64,000 nt of DNA from Chelydra serpentina (lineage: Eukaryota; Chordata; Testudines; Chelydridae), in NCBI GenBank assembly GCA_037349315.1, contig JBAIAC010000042.1, positions 5,766,001-5,830,000 on the forward strand. The letters are read 5' to 3'. A program made the position numbers and the translations under genes. The notes beneath the pieces were generated by a model that saw nothing but the letters and a program-made list of their open reading frames with translations, was not told the origin of the DNA and did not search any database. Positions 1 to 10,815 of the stretch are shown here, piece after piece (positions within the stretch are counted from its first letter, which is position 1; each line of letters opens with the position of its first letter).

Positions 1-253
1 TGCTGGGACCCGGGGCCAAAGCCGAAGCCCGAGCCCCACTGCCCGGGGCTGAAGCCAAAGCCTGAGGGCTTTAGCCCTGGGTGGTGGGGCTCAGGGTTAC
101 AGGCTCCTCACCTGGGCTGAAGCCCTTGTGCTTTGGCCCCACTGACTGGGGCAGCAGGGCTCGGACGGGCTCAGGCTTCGGTCCCCCCTCCCAGTGTCAT
201 ATAGCAATTTTTGTTGTCAGAACAGGGTCGCGGTGCAATGAAGTTTGAGAACC
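1..253. mobile_element. hAT-type miniature element, right part
   Basis: GC-rich degenerate repeats built on 'gggctgaagcc' run into an end reading AAGTTTGAGAACC. This is the complement of the CAGTGGTTCTCAAACTT-type inverted repeat typical of many hAT elements. The left end lies outside the window. Family assignment rests on the terminal motif only. Confidence 0.45.
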
Positions 254-274
254 TAATGCGTTCCTAATGCGTCT

Positions 275-461
275 GGGGGGGGAGGGATAGCTCAGTGGTT
301 TGAGCATTGGCCTGCTAAACCCAGGGTTGTGAGTTCAATCCTTGAGGGGGCCATTTGGGGATCTGGGGCAAAAATTGGGGATTGGTCCTGCTTTGAGCAG
401 GGGGTTGGACTAGATGACCTACTAAGGTCCCTTCCAACCCTGATATTCTATGATTCTATGA
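275..461 (+). mobile_element. tRNA-derived SINE with CR1-like tail
   Basis: The head is tRNA-like, with an A-box (TAGCTCAGTGG) and a B-box (GTGAGTTCAATCC). A short body follows, then a 3' end ending in TTCTATGATTCTATG that matches the 3' ends of the CR1 LINEs in this window. That shared tail implies mobilisation by CR1. The structure fits the tortoise Pol III SINEs described from cryptodiran turtles. Other copies lie at 5757, 40611 and 43104. Confidence 0.8.
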
Positions 462-1082
462 TTAACCCCTGATTGACGGTACACAGGCCTGTAGGTTTCT
501 TGCATTACAGCTGAATATAATGAAAGCAGCTAAATATAGTGAAGGCAAGACAGTGACTATAGGCCCTATGGGCTACCACTGGCTGCCTCCTCCTCCCCTC
601 TGCCACGTGGGCTGGGAGGCAGCTCTCCATGGGTTGGCATCCCCTATTTCTCTTCAATTCCACAGTGGGCTGGGTGTTCTTCCCCAGGGTTGTGTCCGCC
701 CCCGTCCGCCCTGCACAGAAGTTTGGCCTGTGATCTGGGCTGCCTCCTCCTTCCTCCTTGCTAGCTGGGGAGGGGTGTCTCTCCTTAACAGATACAGCTG
801 GTGATTCCCAGGCTCTCCTGCCTCCTGTGCTCTGTCCCTGCTGCTGGCAGTGGGGCAGCCGCTACAGGGAGACGCAGCAGGGGAGGAGGCAGAGAGAAGC
901 AGTCAAAGCAGCAGATATAGCAGCACCGCTAGAGCCCGGGAGAGGACAGAGAGCTGGGACAGAGGCAGAAAATCAGGGAGCGACCCAGCTGGGACGGGGC
1001 TGCTGGGGAGTGCGAGAAAAGGTCCCTTCCTTCGCCAGGGCCGAGCTCTGCCCCTAACACTCTGATTCTCTCTCCCCCACAG

Positions 1083-1591
1083 CGAACGTGACTCTGGATC
1101 CAGACACGGCTCATCCCCAGCTCGTCCTGTCTGTGGACGGGAAAGCCGTGAGACGGGGACACGAGCAGCAGGATCTGCCCGACAATCCCGAGCGATTCAA
1201 TTCCGTTCTCTCCGTGCTGGGCCATGAGGGGTTTGCCTCGGGCAGACGCTACTGGGATGTGGAGGTGGGCGTTGGGGGAATCTGGTCGGTGGGAGTAGCC
1301 AGGGAGTCTGTAAGGAGGAAGGGACGGATGAGCAATTACCCTGAGCAGGAGATCTGGGCTGTGGGTCACTGGGGTGGTCAGTACCGGGCTTACACCTCCT
1401 GTGAGACCATTCTGCCCCTACCTACGATCCCCAGGAGAATCCGGGTGGCTGTGGACTATGAAGCGGGGCGGGTGGCGTTTTTTGATGTTGACAAGAAGTT
1501 CCTGATCTTCATTTTCCCACCGGCCTCTTTCACTGGGGAGAGACTCTTCCCTTTCTTTTTGGCGGGATCCCCACTCCGGCTGTGTCCCTGA
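1083..1591 (+). CDS. TRIM gene A, terminal PRY-SPRY exon (partial gene)
   Basis: This exon follows a polypyrimidine tract and a cccacAG acceptor. It opens in the phase seen in genes C and D (G|CG AAC GTG), giving [14 protein letters not shown], the standard start of a PRY domain. SPRY landmarks follow: [43 protein letters not shown], and a final RLCP then TGA. The domain is complete (about 169 aa) with no internal stop. In class IV TRIM proteins it is the substrate- or ligand-binding module. The RING, B-box and coiled-coil exons must lie upstream of the window, so I cannot tell whether the gene is intact or which TRIM it is. Butyrophilins carry a similar B30.2 domain, but the flanking intron matches the TRIM genes here. 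Confidence 0.85.
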
Positions 1592-1623
1592 GATAGGGGC
1601 GAAGGGGAATGGTCCCATGTGAC

Positions 1624-2006
1624 CATAGGCACTGACTCCATGGGTGCTCCAGGGATGGAGTGCCCCTGGGAAAAAAACAGTGGGTTCTCAGCATCCATCA
1701 GCCACAGCTGTTCAGTGGCACGGCGGTCAGCTGTTTGGCAATGCCCCTGATCAGGTAATTGGGGATGCCGCTAAACAGCTGATGACGGTGCCAACAAACA
1801 GCTGTTTGGCAGCTCGGGGAAGGGTTTGGGGGAGGGCGGAGAACAGTGAGTGGTGGGCAGGTGGGGGCTTCGGGGAGTGGGTGGAGCAGGGGTGGGAAGA
1901 GGCAGAGCAAGGGTGGGGTTTTGGGGGAAGGGACAGAGTGGGGCAGGGCCTCAGGACGGAGCGGGGGTGGAACATCCCCAGGGAAAAATAAAAGTCGGAG
2001 CCTATG
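1624..2006. mobile_element. hAT-type MITE (CATAGGC...GCCTATG family)
   Basis: The termini are CATAGGCACTGACTCC and AAAGTCGGAGCCTATG. They are flanked by a perfect 8-bp duplication, CATGTGAC (1616-1623 and 2007-2014), the signature of hAT transposition. Relatives are at 22083, 44144 and 62699. It lies 33 bp after the stop codon of the gene A exon. Confidence 0.8.
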
Positions 2007-2025
2007 CATGTGACCACCATAAAAT

Positions 2026-2341
2026 GGGGTTCCAAAGAGGATGGATCTAGACTGTTCTCAGTGGTAGAAGATGACAGAACAAGGAGTAATGGTCTCAAGT
2101 TGCAGAGGGGGAGGTTTAGGTTGGATATTAGGAAAAACATTTTCACTAGTAGGGTGGTGAAGCACTGGAATGGGTTACCTAGGGAGGTGGTGGAATCTCC
2201 TTCGTTAGAGGTTTTTAAGGTCAGGCTTGACAAAGCCCTGGCTGGGATGATCTAGTTGGGGTTGGTCCTGCTATGAGCAGGGGGTTGGACTAGATGACCT
2301 CCTGAGGTCCCTTCCAACCCTGAGATTCTATGATTCTATGA
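2026..2341 (+). mobile_element. CR1 LINE, 5'-truncated 3' end
   Basis: It encodes the last residues of CR1 ORF2 ([20 protein letters not shown], then a stop near the phrase ALAGMI). The CR1 3' UTR follows, with the terminal ATTCTATGATTCTATGA repeat. It is nearly identical to 43370-43680. Confidence 0.85.
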
Positions 2342-2907
2342 AATAGGTTTCTCTAACATCTGACTCCACGACACTGAGGCTAGAGCGTATTTCTCGCCAG
2401 TCAAAATGGCAGAGAGATGGACGTGAAGGAGAAGCAAATGGCATTTGTCTGTCAATTCTTTGATTCTTGAGGCCCAGGGAATAAGAAATGCCCACCTGTG
2501 ATTCTGCAGTCTCTAGGGGAGATTTTGCAGCAACATCAGAGACAATTTTAAAGGGCGTTTTTAAATAGATTTAAATGGTGCAATTAGTGCAGCAAGATAT
2601 TTGATTGTGACTATTTTACACTATTCCCGGGTGATCAGTTTCCAATATCCCAACTTCTTTGTGCTGAGAATGCGAAGCTACAGGATAGATTCTTTTAAGG
2701 GGGAGCTGGAGGTTTTAGCTTCTGGATGGGGGACATTTGGGGATTTTGGCGCAGGACCTTAAAGGTATATAGGAGTCTATTTCAATGGGAGTTACACATC
2801 TAAATACCTTTGAGAATCTGGGCCATTGGCACCTGGGGTGGGATGGATGAGAGGCTGTTTGGTGTGGCTGGAGGTTTCAGTGAAAAAAATCAGCAGCGAA
2901 AGAATTA
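2342..2907. other. No recognised feature
   Basis: Presumed intergenic DNA downstream of gene A. No convincing reading frame, RNA gene or repeat was recognised. It may contain decayed repeats that I cannot name. Confidence 0.5.
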
Positions 2908-3668
2908 ACAATGCCCAGTGTAGTAGGAAGAGAACCTAAGATATGAGCCCCTGTATCAGAGGCCTGGTATGAGGCCTGAGCTACAGTAGTGGACAAACTT
3001 TGCTGATCTAAAGCAAAGTTAGCAAAAGTCAGGCCGTGAGCAAATGTCAGGCTCCACCTGCTTGCAAGCTCACAGAATCTGGCAAGAACAGGGCTAATAT
3101 TGCAGAAACACAGATTCCTAAGAAGTGCTAGAGGTGGAGAGTACTCACCCAAACACATTCCAGAAGAGTGGTACCAGAACACCCCGATATCAAGGATGGT
3201 ACAAAAACATTCCCCAAGGATAACAGAAACACACTGACCCCTCCTAAAAGATAAGGTCAGGATGAGAGTGTAATAAATAAAGATGTTTTAATCAAACCAA
3301 TATGTACAAGAAAATGTGTAATAACTTGCCACATCAGGGGGCAATAACTAACTATGTCAGAGGGGCAGTATGTACTTTGTTTGTATCAGGGTATAAAGAT
3401 GTATCTCTGAGAGAGTGTCTTGGTCCAGCCGAGGGGGGAATGGAAAGTCCCGCCATTCACTGAATTGTCATGGGCATACATGTCTTTGTATCCTCGTAAA
3501 GTCTGGTAGGTGCTATGACCATGTTTTGTCGACAATAAACCTGGCCTGGTGCCTTCAACCCTTAATGGATTTTGTCGTCATTGGGTGGTTGGATCGAGGT
3601 CTGCTGTGCCGGCTGTCTGCTGGGGCAGCACACCGGGAGAACACACACTCGCAACCGAACATCTAACA
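2908..3668 (+). mobile_element. Probable solo retroviral LTR
   Basis: A U3-R-U5-like order is visible: an unannotated 5' part, a TATA-like GGGTATAAAGATG near 3390, and an AATAAA in CAATAAACCTGG near 3534. A U5-like stretch then ends in ...CAACCGAACATCTAACA near 3668. No gag, pol or env sequence adjoins it. I could not fix the target duplication, so the borders are approximate and the class is unassigned. Confidence 0.45.
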
Positions 3669-4368
3669 ACACCCATCTTTATGTTTGAGTTAAAACACCA
3701 TTGAACTCCATGGGGGAGTCCATATTTCTCAGAGCAATTGGAGGTGGGGGGAGGTAGGGAAGAAGACCAAAAAGGGGGGAACCTGAAGAGAAGGGAGAAA
3801 ACGAATCATTTCCAACTTTGAAGTTTTACAGTTTTTTTAAGGAAATGGGTTTGACCTTTCCAGGATTCACAAAATTGATTGTGTTAAGGTGTCTCAATAG
3901 CTCAAAAAGACTCTTTTGGGGTTTGGGGGGGTTTATTGATTTGTTTGTCATTTTTCTGTTGGGTGAAAGAATTAACAATGCCATCATTAGGTTTCAGAGT
4001 ACCCATTGACATCAGTGGTACAGGCCACATTTCTCTGAGCTATGGGATTGTGGTTGGGGACCTCGTGGAGAGGGGAGAGGAGATGATTGGACTGGAGTGG
4101 CAACCTGAAGATGGTGGAGAAAATTATTAATCTCCCTATCTGAAGAGTATTTCACAGGGTTCTAGAGAGACAAGGCAGGGGAGGGGATATTTTTCATTGG
4201 ACCAAGTTCTGTCGGTGAGAGAGACAAGCTTTGGAGCTTGAACAGAGCTCTTCTTCGGGTAATTTTATTCCAGGCTGACCGAGGTGGGGAGGGCAGGGCG
4301 GTTTGGTTAAAGGGAAGTAGAGTGAATCAAGGGGCGGGGCTTTTCATTAATGGGAAAAAACAGAACTT
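3669..4368. other. Mostly unassigned; short shared repeat at 4170-4260
   Basis: No gene is seen. Around 4190-4255 the sequence reads TTGGACCAAGTTCTGTCGG followed by a 'gagagagacaagctttggagctt' type segment. It resembles 27380-27450, so it is an interspersed repeat of a family I cannot name. Confidence 0.4.
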
Positions 4369-5670
4369 TCACACAGCATCCTGGCCATTCATGAAACTGG
4401 TTTTCAAAGCTTCCCTGATGCACAACGCACCCTGCTGTACTCTTGTAATAGCCCTGGTGTCTGGCTGCGCATAACCAGCGGCCAGGTGATTTGCCTCAAC
4501 CTCCCACCCCGCCATAAACGTCTCCCCCTTACTCTCACAGATATTGTGGAGCGCACAGCAAGCAGTAATAATAATGGGAATATTGGTTTCGCTGAGATCT
4601 AACCGAGTCAATAAACTGCGCCAGCGAGCCTTTAAACGCCCAAATGCACATTCCACCACCATTCTGTACTTGCTCAGCCTATAGTTGAAAAGGTCCTGAC
4701 TACTGTCCAGGCTTCCTGTGTATGGCTTCATGAGCCATGGCATTAAGGGGTAGGCTGGGTCCCCAAGGATAGCTATAGGCATCTCAACATCCCCAACGGT
4801 TATTTTCTGGTCTGGGAAGAAAGTCCCTTGCTGCAGCAGCTGAAACAGACCAGAGTTCCTGAAGATGCGAGCGTCATGTACCTTTCCCGGCCATCCCACG
4901 TTGATGTTGGTGAAACGTCCCTTGTGATCCACCAGTGCTTGCAGCACTATTGAAAAGTAACCCTTTCGGGTTATGTACTCGCTGGCTTGGTGGTCCGGTG
5001 CCAAGATAGGGATATGGGTTCCATCTTTCGCCCCACCACAGTTCGGGAACCCCATTGCTGCAAAGCCATCCAGTATGAGCTGCACATTTCCCAGACTCAC
5101 AACCCTTGGTACCAGCAGCTCGGTGATCGCCCTGGCTACTTGCATCACAATAGCCCCCACTGTAGATTTTCCCACTCCGAATTGATTCGCGACTGACCGG
5201 TAGCTGTCTGGCGTTGCAAGCTTCCACAGGGCTATTGCCAGTCGCTTCTCTACTGTGAGGGCTGCTCTCATCTTGATGTTCTGGCGCTTCAGGGCAGGGG
5301 AAAGCAACTTACAAAGTTCCATGAAAGTGCCCTTACGCATGCGAAAGTTTCGCAGCCATTGCTGATTGTCCCACAACTGCAGCACTATGCGGTCCCACCA
5401 GTCTGTGCTTGTTTCCTGGGCCCAGAATCGGCGTTCCACAGCATGAACCTGCCCCATTACCACCATGATGTCCACCTTGCAGGGGGGGGGGGTCCTTTTT
5501 TGAGAGAGGTCTGTGTCCATGTCCTCATCACTGTCCTCAGGGCGCTGCCGTCGCCTCCTTGCCTGCTGTAGCTGTAGCAGCTCTTGGTTCTCGTTCTCCA
5601 TATACTGCTGGACAATGCACGTGGTGTTCATAACGGTGATAACAGCCGCGGCGATCGGATCGGGCTCCAT
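4369..5670 (-). CDS. PIF/Harbinger transposase (HARBI1-like nuclease), open
   Basis: A 433-aa frame runs without stop or frameshift, the only one of the three copies here that is open. It has an N-terminal acidic and basic segment (PEDSDEDMDTDL, about residues 44-55), a helix-turn-helix-like region around 135-180 (ATPDSYRSVANQFGVGKST), then the DDE_Tnp_4 nuclease core: DGTHIPI (D216), PGKVHDARIF (D266), LGDPAYPL (D304) and VVECAFGRLKARW (E340). In Harbinger elements this protein cuts DNA at TWA-type targets together with a Myb-like partner. No partner gene and no clear terminal repeats were found next to it, so it is either an internal fragment or a stand-alone copy. Codons around the acidic residues match the decayed copies at 17308 and 49369. 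Confidence 0.9.
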   Translation of the reverse strand: MEPDPIAAAVITVMNTTCIVQQYMENENQELLQLQQARRRRQRPEDSDEDMDTDLSQKRTPPPCKVDIMVVMGQVHAVERRFWAQETSTDWWDRIVLQLWDNQQWLRNFRMRKGTFMELCKLLSPALKRQNIKMRAALTVEKRLAIALWKLATPDSYRSVANQFGVGKSTVGAIVMQVARAITELLVPRVVSLGNVQLILDGFAAMGFPNCGGAKDGTHIPILAPDHQASEYITRKGYFSIVLQALVDHKGRFTNINVGWPGKVHDARIFRNSGLFQLLQQGTFFPDQKITVGDVEMPIAILGDPAYPLMPWLMKPYTGSLDSSQDLFNYRLSKYRMVVECAFGRLKARWRSLLTRLDLSETNIPIIITACCALHNICESKGETFMAGWEVEANHLAAGYAQPDTRAITRVQQGALCIREALKTSFMNGQDAV

Positions 5671-5756
5671 GATTTCCCTGGTATGGTGTCTGCAGGACTC
5701 TGGTCATTCTCTTTTTTACGTTTTTTTAAGGGAGATTCAGTACTACCTGGAGCACG

Positions 5757-5832
5757 GGCAGAGAGATAGCTCAGTGGTCTGAGCGTTGGCCTGCTAAACC
5801 CGGGGTTGCGAGTTCAATCCTTGAGGGGGCCA
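5757..5832 (+). mobile_element. tRNA-derived SINE, head only
   Basis: Only the tRNA-like head is present (AGATAGCTCAGTGG and GCGAGTTCAATCC, ending GAGGGGGCC). The CR1-like tail is missing. Either this is a 3'-truncated SINE or a tRNA-like sequence of the same origin. It lies about 90 bp beyond the start codon of the Harbinger transposase. Confidence 0.65.
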
Positions 5833-6744
5833 GGAGATGATGATGGATATCAAGCATATTGTGCCATCTGCTGCTAGAAGGAAAGGTGCCTAACCCTTGC
5901 TCCCGCCTCCCTCTGTGAAAGCAAATGAGGGGGGAGCCAAAAATCCTTTCATGCCTTTTTTCATGCGGGTGCCATATTGCTGACACCATTGTTATCCACC
6001 CGCCGCTTCTGCTCCCACTCTGCTGTACGGATGGAGCGGTGGGCGGGGTCCCTGGGGAAAAGAGGCTGAGTGGGGGTGGGGCCTTGAGATGGAGCACGGG
6101 CAGAGCAGGGGGTGGGGCCATAGTCCTCGCACCAGAGCCAGGCCTCATGTCTTCTCCAGCTGCTCAGAACACAGGAAGAGACAGGCCCTTAGGGAGGAGG
6201 AGTATGGCCCAGCTTAAGGCTGGTGTGTAAGATTTTTCTGTGCTGATTTCAAATTTACCTGTGAATAAACCCAACCCCAAGGCGGGGTTCTTCTTATGAA
6301 CGTCTCTTGCGAGTATTTGAGGAGTCCAATAAGGGACACCGAGGCAGGGTGCTGCAGAGCCACCCCTAGCCAAGAGGAGAGGCACTTGGGAAGCGGCTTG
6401 ACCCAGTCGCGTCAACAGAAAACTGGGGGAAACCTCTCCAAACTTTTCAGGATTTTTCTGAAATTCACAGAGTTTGACTGCCTCCCACCCCGAGTCTTTT
6501 CAAAGACACCAAACCCCATTTGCAAAGCGGGGCAAGACGAATCCCTCCCCAGGAGACATGCCTTTATGCACAATGGCCAAGCCCATCAATCTTTGCTTTT
6601 GCCTTCAGCCAAAGTTTTTGTTTGGGGAGGGCGGATCCACTCTAAATGATCTTAGCATTTCCGGTTTGCCCGCTCAGTAGCTTAAAGGGGGGAGAAATCC
6701 CTCCTTGTTTCCTCCCCCTTAAAACCAGTAAACAAACTCTTTTA
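5833..6744. other. No recognised gene
   Basis: A G-rich patch near 6030-6120 resembles the interior of the GC-rich miniature elements elsewhere in the window. Otherwise nothing could be identified. Confidence 0.4.
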
Positions 6745-6835
6745 CAAGAGCATCCGATGAAGTGGGTACTAACCCACGAAAGCTTATGCTGAAATAAATT
6801 TGTTAGTCTCTAAGGTGCTACAAGTTTTTCTTTCT
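6745..6835 (+). repeat. Interspersed repeat (unnamed), copy 1
   Basis: It contains CATCCGATGAAGTGGGTACT, then AACCCACGAAAGCTTATGC and GTTAGTCTCTAAGGTGC. The same block occurs in reverse complement at 43699-43800, and a trace occurs near 57890. The repeat is common in reptile genomes; I do not assign its family. Confidence 0.65.
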
Positions 6836-7483
6836 TATTTTCGTTTTTCTTTTACAAGTGTTCAGCAACACTAGTCTCACACATAAACTGAAGCTAATGC
6901 AGAATGTACCAGTCCACCTGGTAAGCAGAGTATGTTGAATCTTTGCTTCAGGATCTGCACTGACTGGCTGGGGATTGCTGCATGAAGCTGAAGGTGTTGC
7001 TTTTGATCCGATTCCTGGAAGCCCGAAATGGAACCTATCTGGAAGGCTCCCTTTCTCCCTGTGACAAAGCCAATATTGGCAGAGATTCTTGGACTAGAGC
7101 CCTTTCCGCATGAATGAGAAGGGTTCTGTGCAGGTGTTTCACTGCTTTTGCAGTCATGCTTCTCCCTTGGTCTTAGGCAGATCAAATCGTCTGTTGACCT
7201 TCCGGGTGAATTCCAAAGCTCGTCTTTCCCCCCAGGGATTCGAAATACAGGAGGAGGAGGGGGAGAAGGTTTTGAACTTTTCAATTGCCTGGTGGTTTGG
7301 TGACTGGAGCTGGGTGAATACGTTTCTGGATCAGCAGTAGTTCTGAAAAAAAAAATTGATTCAGCTTGAAGCAAATCTGAATTGGGGGGAATCAAAGACA
7401 TCTACTTGAGATTTGTTCCCTAGTGGGAATTTGAATATGGGTCTCTAATATCCCAGCTGAGGGCCTGAGTCACTGGAATATAA
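6836..7483. other. No recognised feature
   Basis: No supported gene, RNA or named repeat was seen in this stretch. Confidence 0.4.
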
Positions 7484-7894
7484 GTCATACTGGGGCTCGT
7501 CTGGCACGTGGAGGCATGGTTACCTGGAAAGATGCGCTGAGAGCACTCCACGCTTGGCTGAGCAAACAGGAAGGGGATATTTAAAATTCCAAGGGAATTT
7601 AAAGGGTGAGACTGGCGGTTGGTCACCTGAAGCCAGGGCAGTAGAGTTCGAACGGATGACCAGAGTGGCTAGAACAGGCATTGTGGGATACTTCCGAATA
7701 CTCTGGAGGCCAATAAGAGCACATTGGGTGGCCACACTGGAGCTGCAGCGCACCAGTGGCAGCGCAACAAACGTTATTCCTCTCGGGGAGGTGGAGTACC
7801 TGCAGCGCTGTACCTGCGGAGATGCAGCGCTGTACGTGCCTTGCAAGTGTAGACGGTTAGTGAGGTACAGCGCTGTAGGCAGTTAGCCAAGGCC
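7484..7894 (-). mobile_element. Partial Harbinger element, inverted end fragment
   Basis: This is the near-exact reverse complement of the first ~440 bp of the Harbinger element at 14842. It runs from inside the start of the Myb-like ORF (CATACTGGGGCTCGTCTGGC) out to the terminal repeat, ending AGTTAGCCAAGGCC. Only one terminus is present, so it is a truncated copy or a solo end. Confidence 0.8.
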
Positions 7895-9403
7895 TGGGTC
7901 TGTGTTCATTGGTCCTTTGTGCTGCTTTTCTCTGGGTGTTGTCTCAAAGAAGGTGCTTGCTTCTAAGCCCCCAAAGCCGTCAATATGTCTGCTCTTCTTT
8001 ATTGAGCCCATTTGACAAGTTTTATTGTCCTTGGGTCTGGCTTCCATCCCCTCTCCAACTGTTGTAGCTGTCTGGAGGTGCTTGTCTTCCAAGCCTCACT
8101 CATTCACACCTCATTCAGTTAACCGAGGAATTGATTACAGAGTGGGGGAAGATCTTATTCTACTCCTAGCAAAAAGACATTTTTCTTTTACTTTAATTAT
8201 AATACTACCTTAGGGGCTATAACATCTGATACAAAGTTTTCTACAAGTTTTTTATTTAGGGATCTAATACAAAGTTCCTATATCAAATAGGGATCTAATA
8301 CAAGGTTGTATGAAAATAGCTTAATACAAGGTTATATGGAGAGGCACAATGCCAAGTCATATGAAATACAAAATAGCACAATGCAAAGTCATAAAGATAC
8401 TTAATACAGAGATTTATACAGAGATTTATCTACAATTGGACCGAATCAGAGTCATGTGGCCAACTGGCTGCAGAAGTAAAGAGCTCAGACAAAAAGAACC
8501 AGACATTCAATTTGTCTCCCATTCTCATAACTTTTCTGTGCCCACCAGTGGCTCAGATGATAACACCGATCAGCCCCAACTGAGCTGGGTCTGACTGGAT
8601 TTCACCTTGGCACTGAGGGCCACCCCAGGGAAGCAGCACCTTTAGAAGTTATTAAAGGGTCTTTCAGGCTCTGTAAGTCCGCATACATCTCGGACACGCA
8701 CATGGGAAAGTGATGTGAGCATGCTCCAGGAGACAGGTGCACCTCAGGCCAGAGTGCGGAGCGGTAGCAGGCAGCGGTGGAAAGGGGCCAGAGTTAAGGT
8801 TGGGTGGCCGTGTGTGTGGGAGGTGCAACCTTAACTCTGCATTCCCTTGATTTCAGAGCTGTGTTTGTCTTCGCTTCATTCTCGATTTCATGGTAGAAGT
8901 TTATGGCCTGGGGCTGCACTAGAGATCCTGAGCTCTGCACTAACACAGTTAGCCTTTAGGCACTGAATTCTCATGTCTCTCCAGGTGTGTGGCTGGGCGT
9001 TCCTCTGGGGCATGTGAATATCTGGAGCTTCCTCATTGAAACTTGGGAGTTTTGGTTTGTTTTCTTATTGTGTGTTTTCTTTACCCCCTTCAGTCTCTCT
9101 CAGGAAGTCTCTGCTCATGTACCTCTGAATCCTGCCCTTTCTACTGCTGGAAGGGCTGAGATTGTCCCAGGTCACTGATCACAACAGAAACAAACCATGT
9201 CAGAGGGGAAGGGAATTTAGGGCAAGTTGGGTCTTTGTAGGAAAATCTTTTCTCTGGTCAAATGGGGAAAGTTTCTGTCTGCTTTTGAGGTGCTGAATAT
9301 TTAGAAATTCCCCCTCCTGCTGACACAGGGCTCTGTGAAATCTCCCCTGCCTGTTGGTGTGTCCTTGATGTGCCCTTTCCCTGTTTGTGCCTCTTCTTTA
9401 CAG
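7895..9403. other. No gene; AT-rich degenerate short repeats at 8225-8430
   Basis: Around 8225-8430 the motifs 'ctaatacaaagtt' and 'gcacaatgcaaagtcat' recur imperfectly. I looked here for RING/B-box and 96-bp exons that could serve gene B and found none. Confidence 0.5.
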
Positions 9404-9634
9404 GGAAAGACAGATGCTGAGAGAGAGAAAATTGTGTCTCAATTTAAGCAGCTGCACCAGTTTCTGGAGGAAGAAGAGCGACTCCTGCTGGCCGAGCTGG
9501 GAGAGCTGGAGAAGAAGATTGTGAAGCTGCAGGATGAAAATGTCACCAAACTCTCCGCAGAGATTTCCCGTCTCAGTGAGCTGATCAGCGAGATGGAGGG
9601 GAAGTGCCAGCAGCCAGCGAGTGAATTCCTGCAG
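9404..9634 (+). CDS. Gene B coiled-coil exon (231 bp)
   Basis: After a tttacAG acceptor the exon reads GKTDAEREKIVSQF and ends at LQ|gtgaga. Heptad-like leucines occur in LLLAELGELEKKIVKL. Its length equals the matching exons at 30679 and 58207. There is no stop. The segment corresponds to the part of the TRIM coiled coil that drives antiparallel dimerisation. Confidence 0.75.
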
Positions 9635-9890
9635 GTGAGACCTCAGAGCCTTGGAGATAGTTGGGAAATGGATGAATGGGGGACCCATGTGGCTTGGAGT
9701 GCAGGATCCTAACACTACAGTAGAACTCACTGTTTCTAGTTTTTACATAGGAATCCTCTCTCGCTCTGTCTTTAATGGTACCTCATTTTATTGTTAGGAA
9801 CTGTACTGTTAAAATGTGAATTCTCTGGTTTATGATCACTTCCACTTGCTTCTGTTTCATTATTCTCATTTGTATTATTAATAATTTGAT

Positions 9891-10410
9891 TAGAGGTATG
9901 GAACAGCTTCCATTTGAGCAGAAATTAAAAAGACTGGGAGTCTTCAGCTTAGAAAAGAGGTGACTAAGAGGGGATATGATGGAGGTCTATAAAATCATTA
10001 TGGTGCGGAGACAGTGAACAGGGAAGTGTTTTTTACCCCTTCACATTACACAAGAACCAGGGATCACCCAATGAAATGAATAGGCAGCAGGTTCAAAACA
10101 AACATAAAGAATTGCTTCTTCATAGACCTCCCAGTCAACCTTTAGAACTCGTCATGGGATGTTGTGAAGGCCAAAAGTATAACTGGATTAAAAAAAGAGT
10201 TAGATAAGTTCATGGAGGATAGGTCCATAAATGGCTGTTAGCCAAGATGGTTGGGGCACAACCACATACTCTGCGTGGCCCTAAAGCTCTAACTCCCAGG
10301 AACTGGGGATGGATCACTTGACATTGCTTTGTTCTGTTTATTCCCTCTGAAGAAAACAGGACACTGGGCTCGTTGGGCCGTCAGTCTGATCCAGTATGGC
10401 CGTTCTTGTG
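9891..10410 (+). mobile_element. CR1 LINE 3' fragment (old)
   Basis: It contains decayed ORF2 C-terminal phrases (GTATGGAACAGCTTCC, AAAAGACTGGGAGTC, a degraded FKTNKRK-type block). A 3' UTR follows, ending near GTATGGCCGTTCTTGTG. It belongs to the same subfamily as 11801-12640 and 39120-39950 and lies in an intron of gene B. Confidence 0.75.
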
Positions 10411-10792
10411 TTTTTAGGATTGAAGGATCCTGGGAGAGGGGCCTCTTTGTAGGGTTTAGATTTTAATGGTCTTTTTTACAGTGTTCTGTGTCCTTTTATG
10501 GCCCACATTACTGGGCGGAGCGGAGCCCGTTAATAACACACATGAATTTATCCACCGCTCCTGAGGCAGGGAAATATTATTTAAATAATGTGATCCCCAT
10601 GTCACGGAGAGAAAGGGGGAGTCTGTTTTGGAAATCATCCCAGGCCAGCTGCCGTTCTCCCCACGACACCACCAACACCCCTGAACCAGGGTCACAGTGT
10701 GGTCCACCCCACCCTCTTTTCCACCAGCCGACGTCCTTCTCGTGGTTATCACTCGTAACTGAGCTCTTCGTTCTCTGTCTCCCCCACTCTAG

Positions 10793-10815
10793 GACGTCAG
10801 AAGCACCTTGAGCAG
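10793..10815 (+). CDS. Gene B 23-bp exon
   Basis: The exon encodes DVRSTLSR between ctctAG and gtacgt. It has the same length and phase as 32942-32964 and 59129-59151. Confidence 0.7.

Noticed and set aside
275..461. Functional tRNA gene from the tRNA-like head at 285-352
   Set aside because: The sequence continues into a SINE body and CR1-like tail, and the same unit recurs at 40611 and 43104. It is a retroposon.
9335..9403. ATG at 9335 as a start for gene B making a RING-less protein
   Set aside because: The upstream codons read through a polypyrimidine tract and the acceptor AG of exon 3; this is intron sequence.
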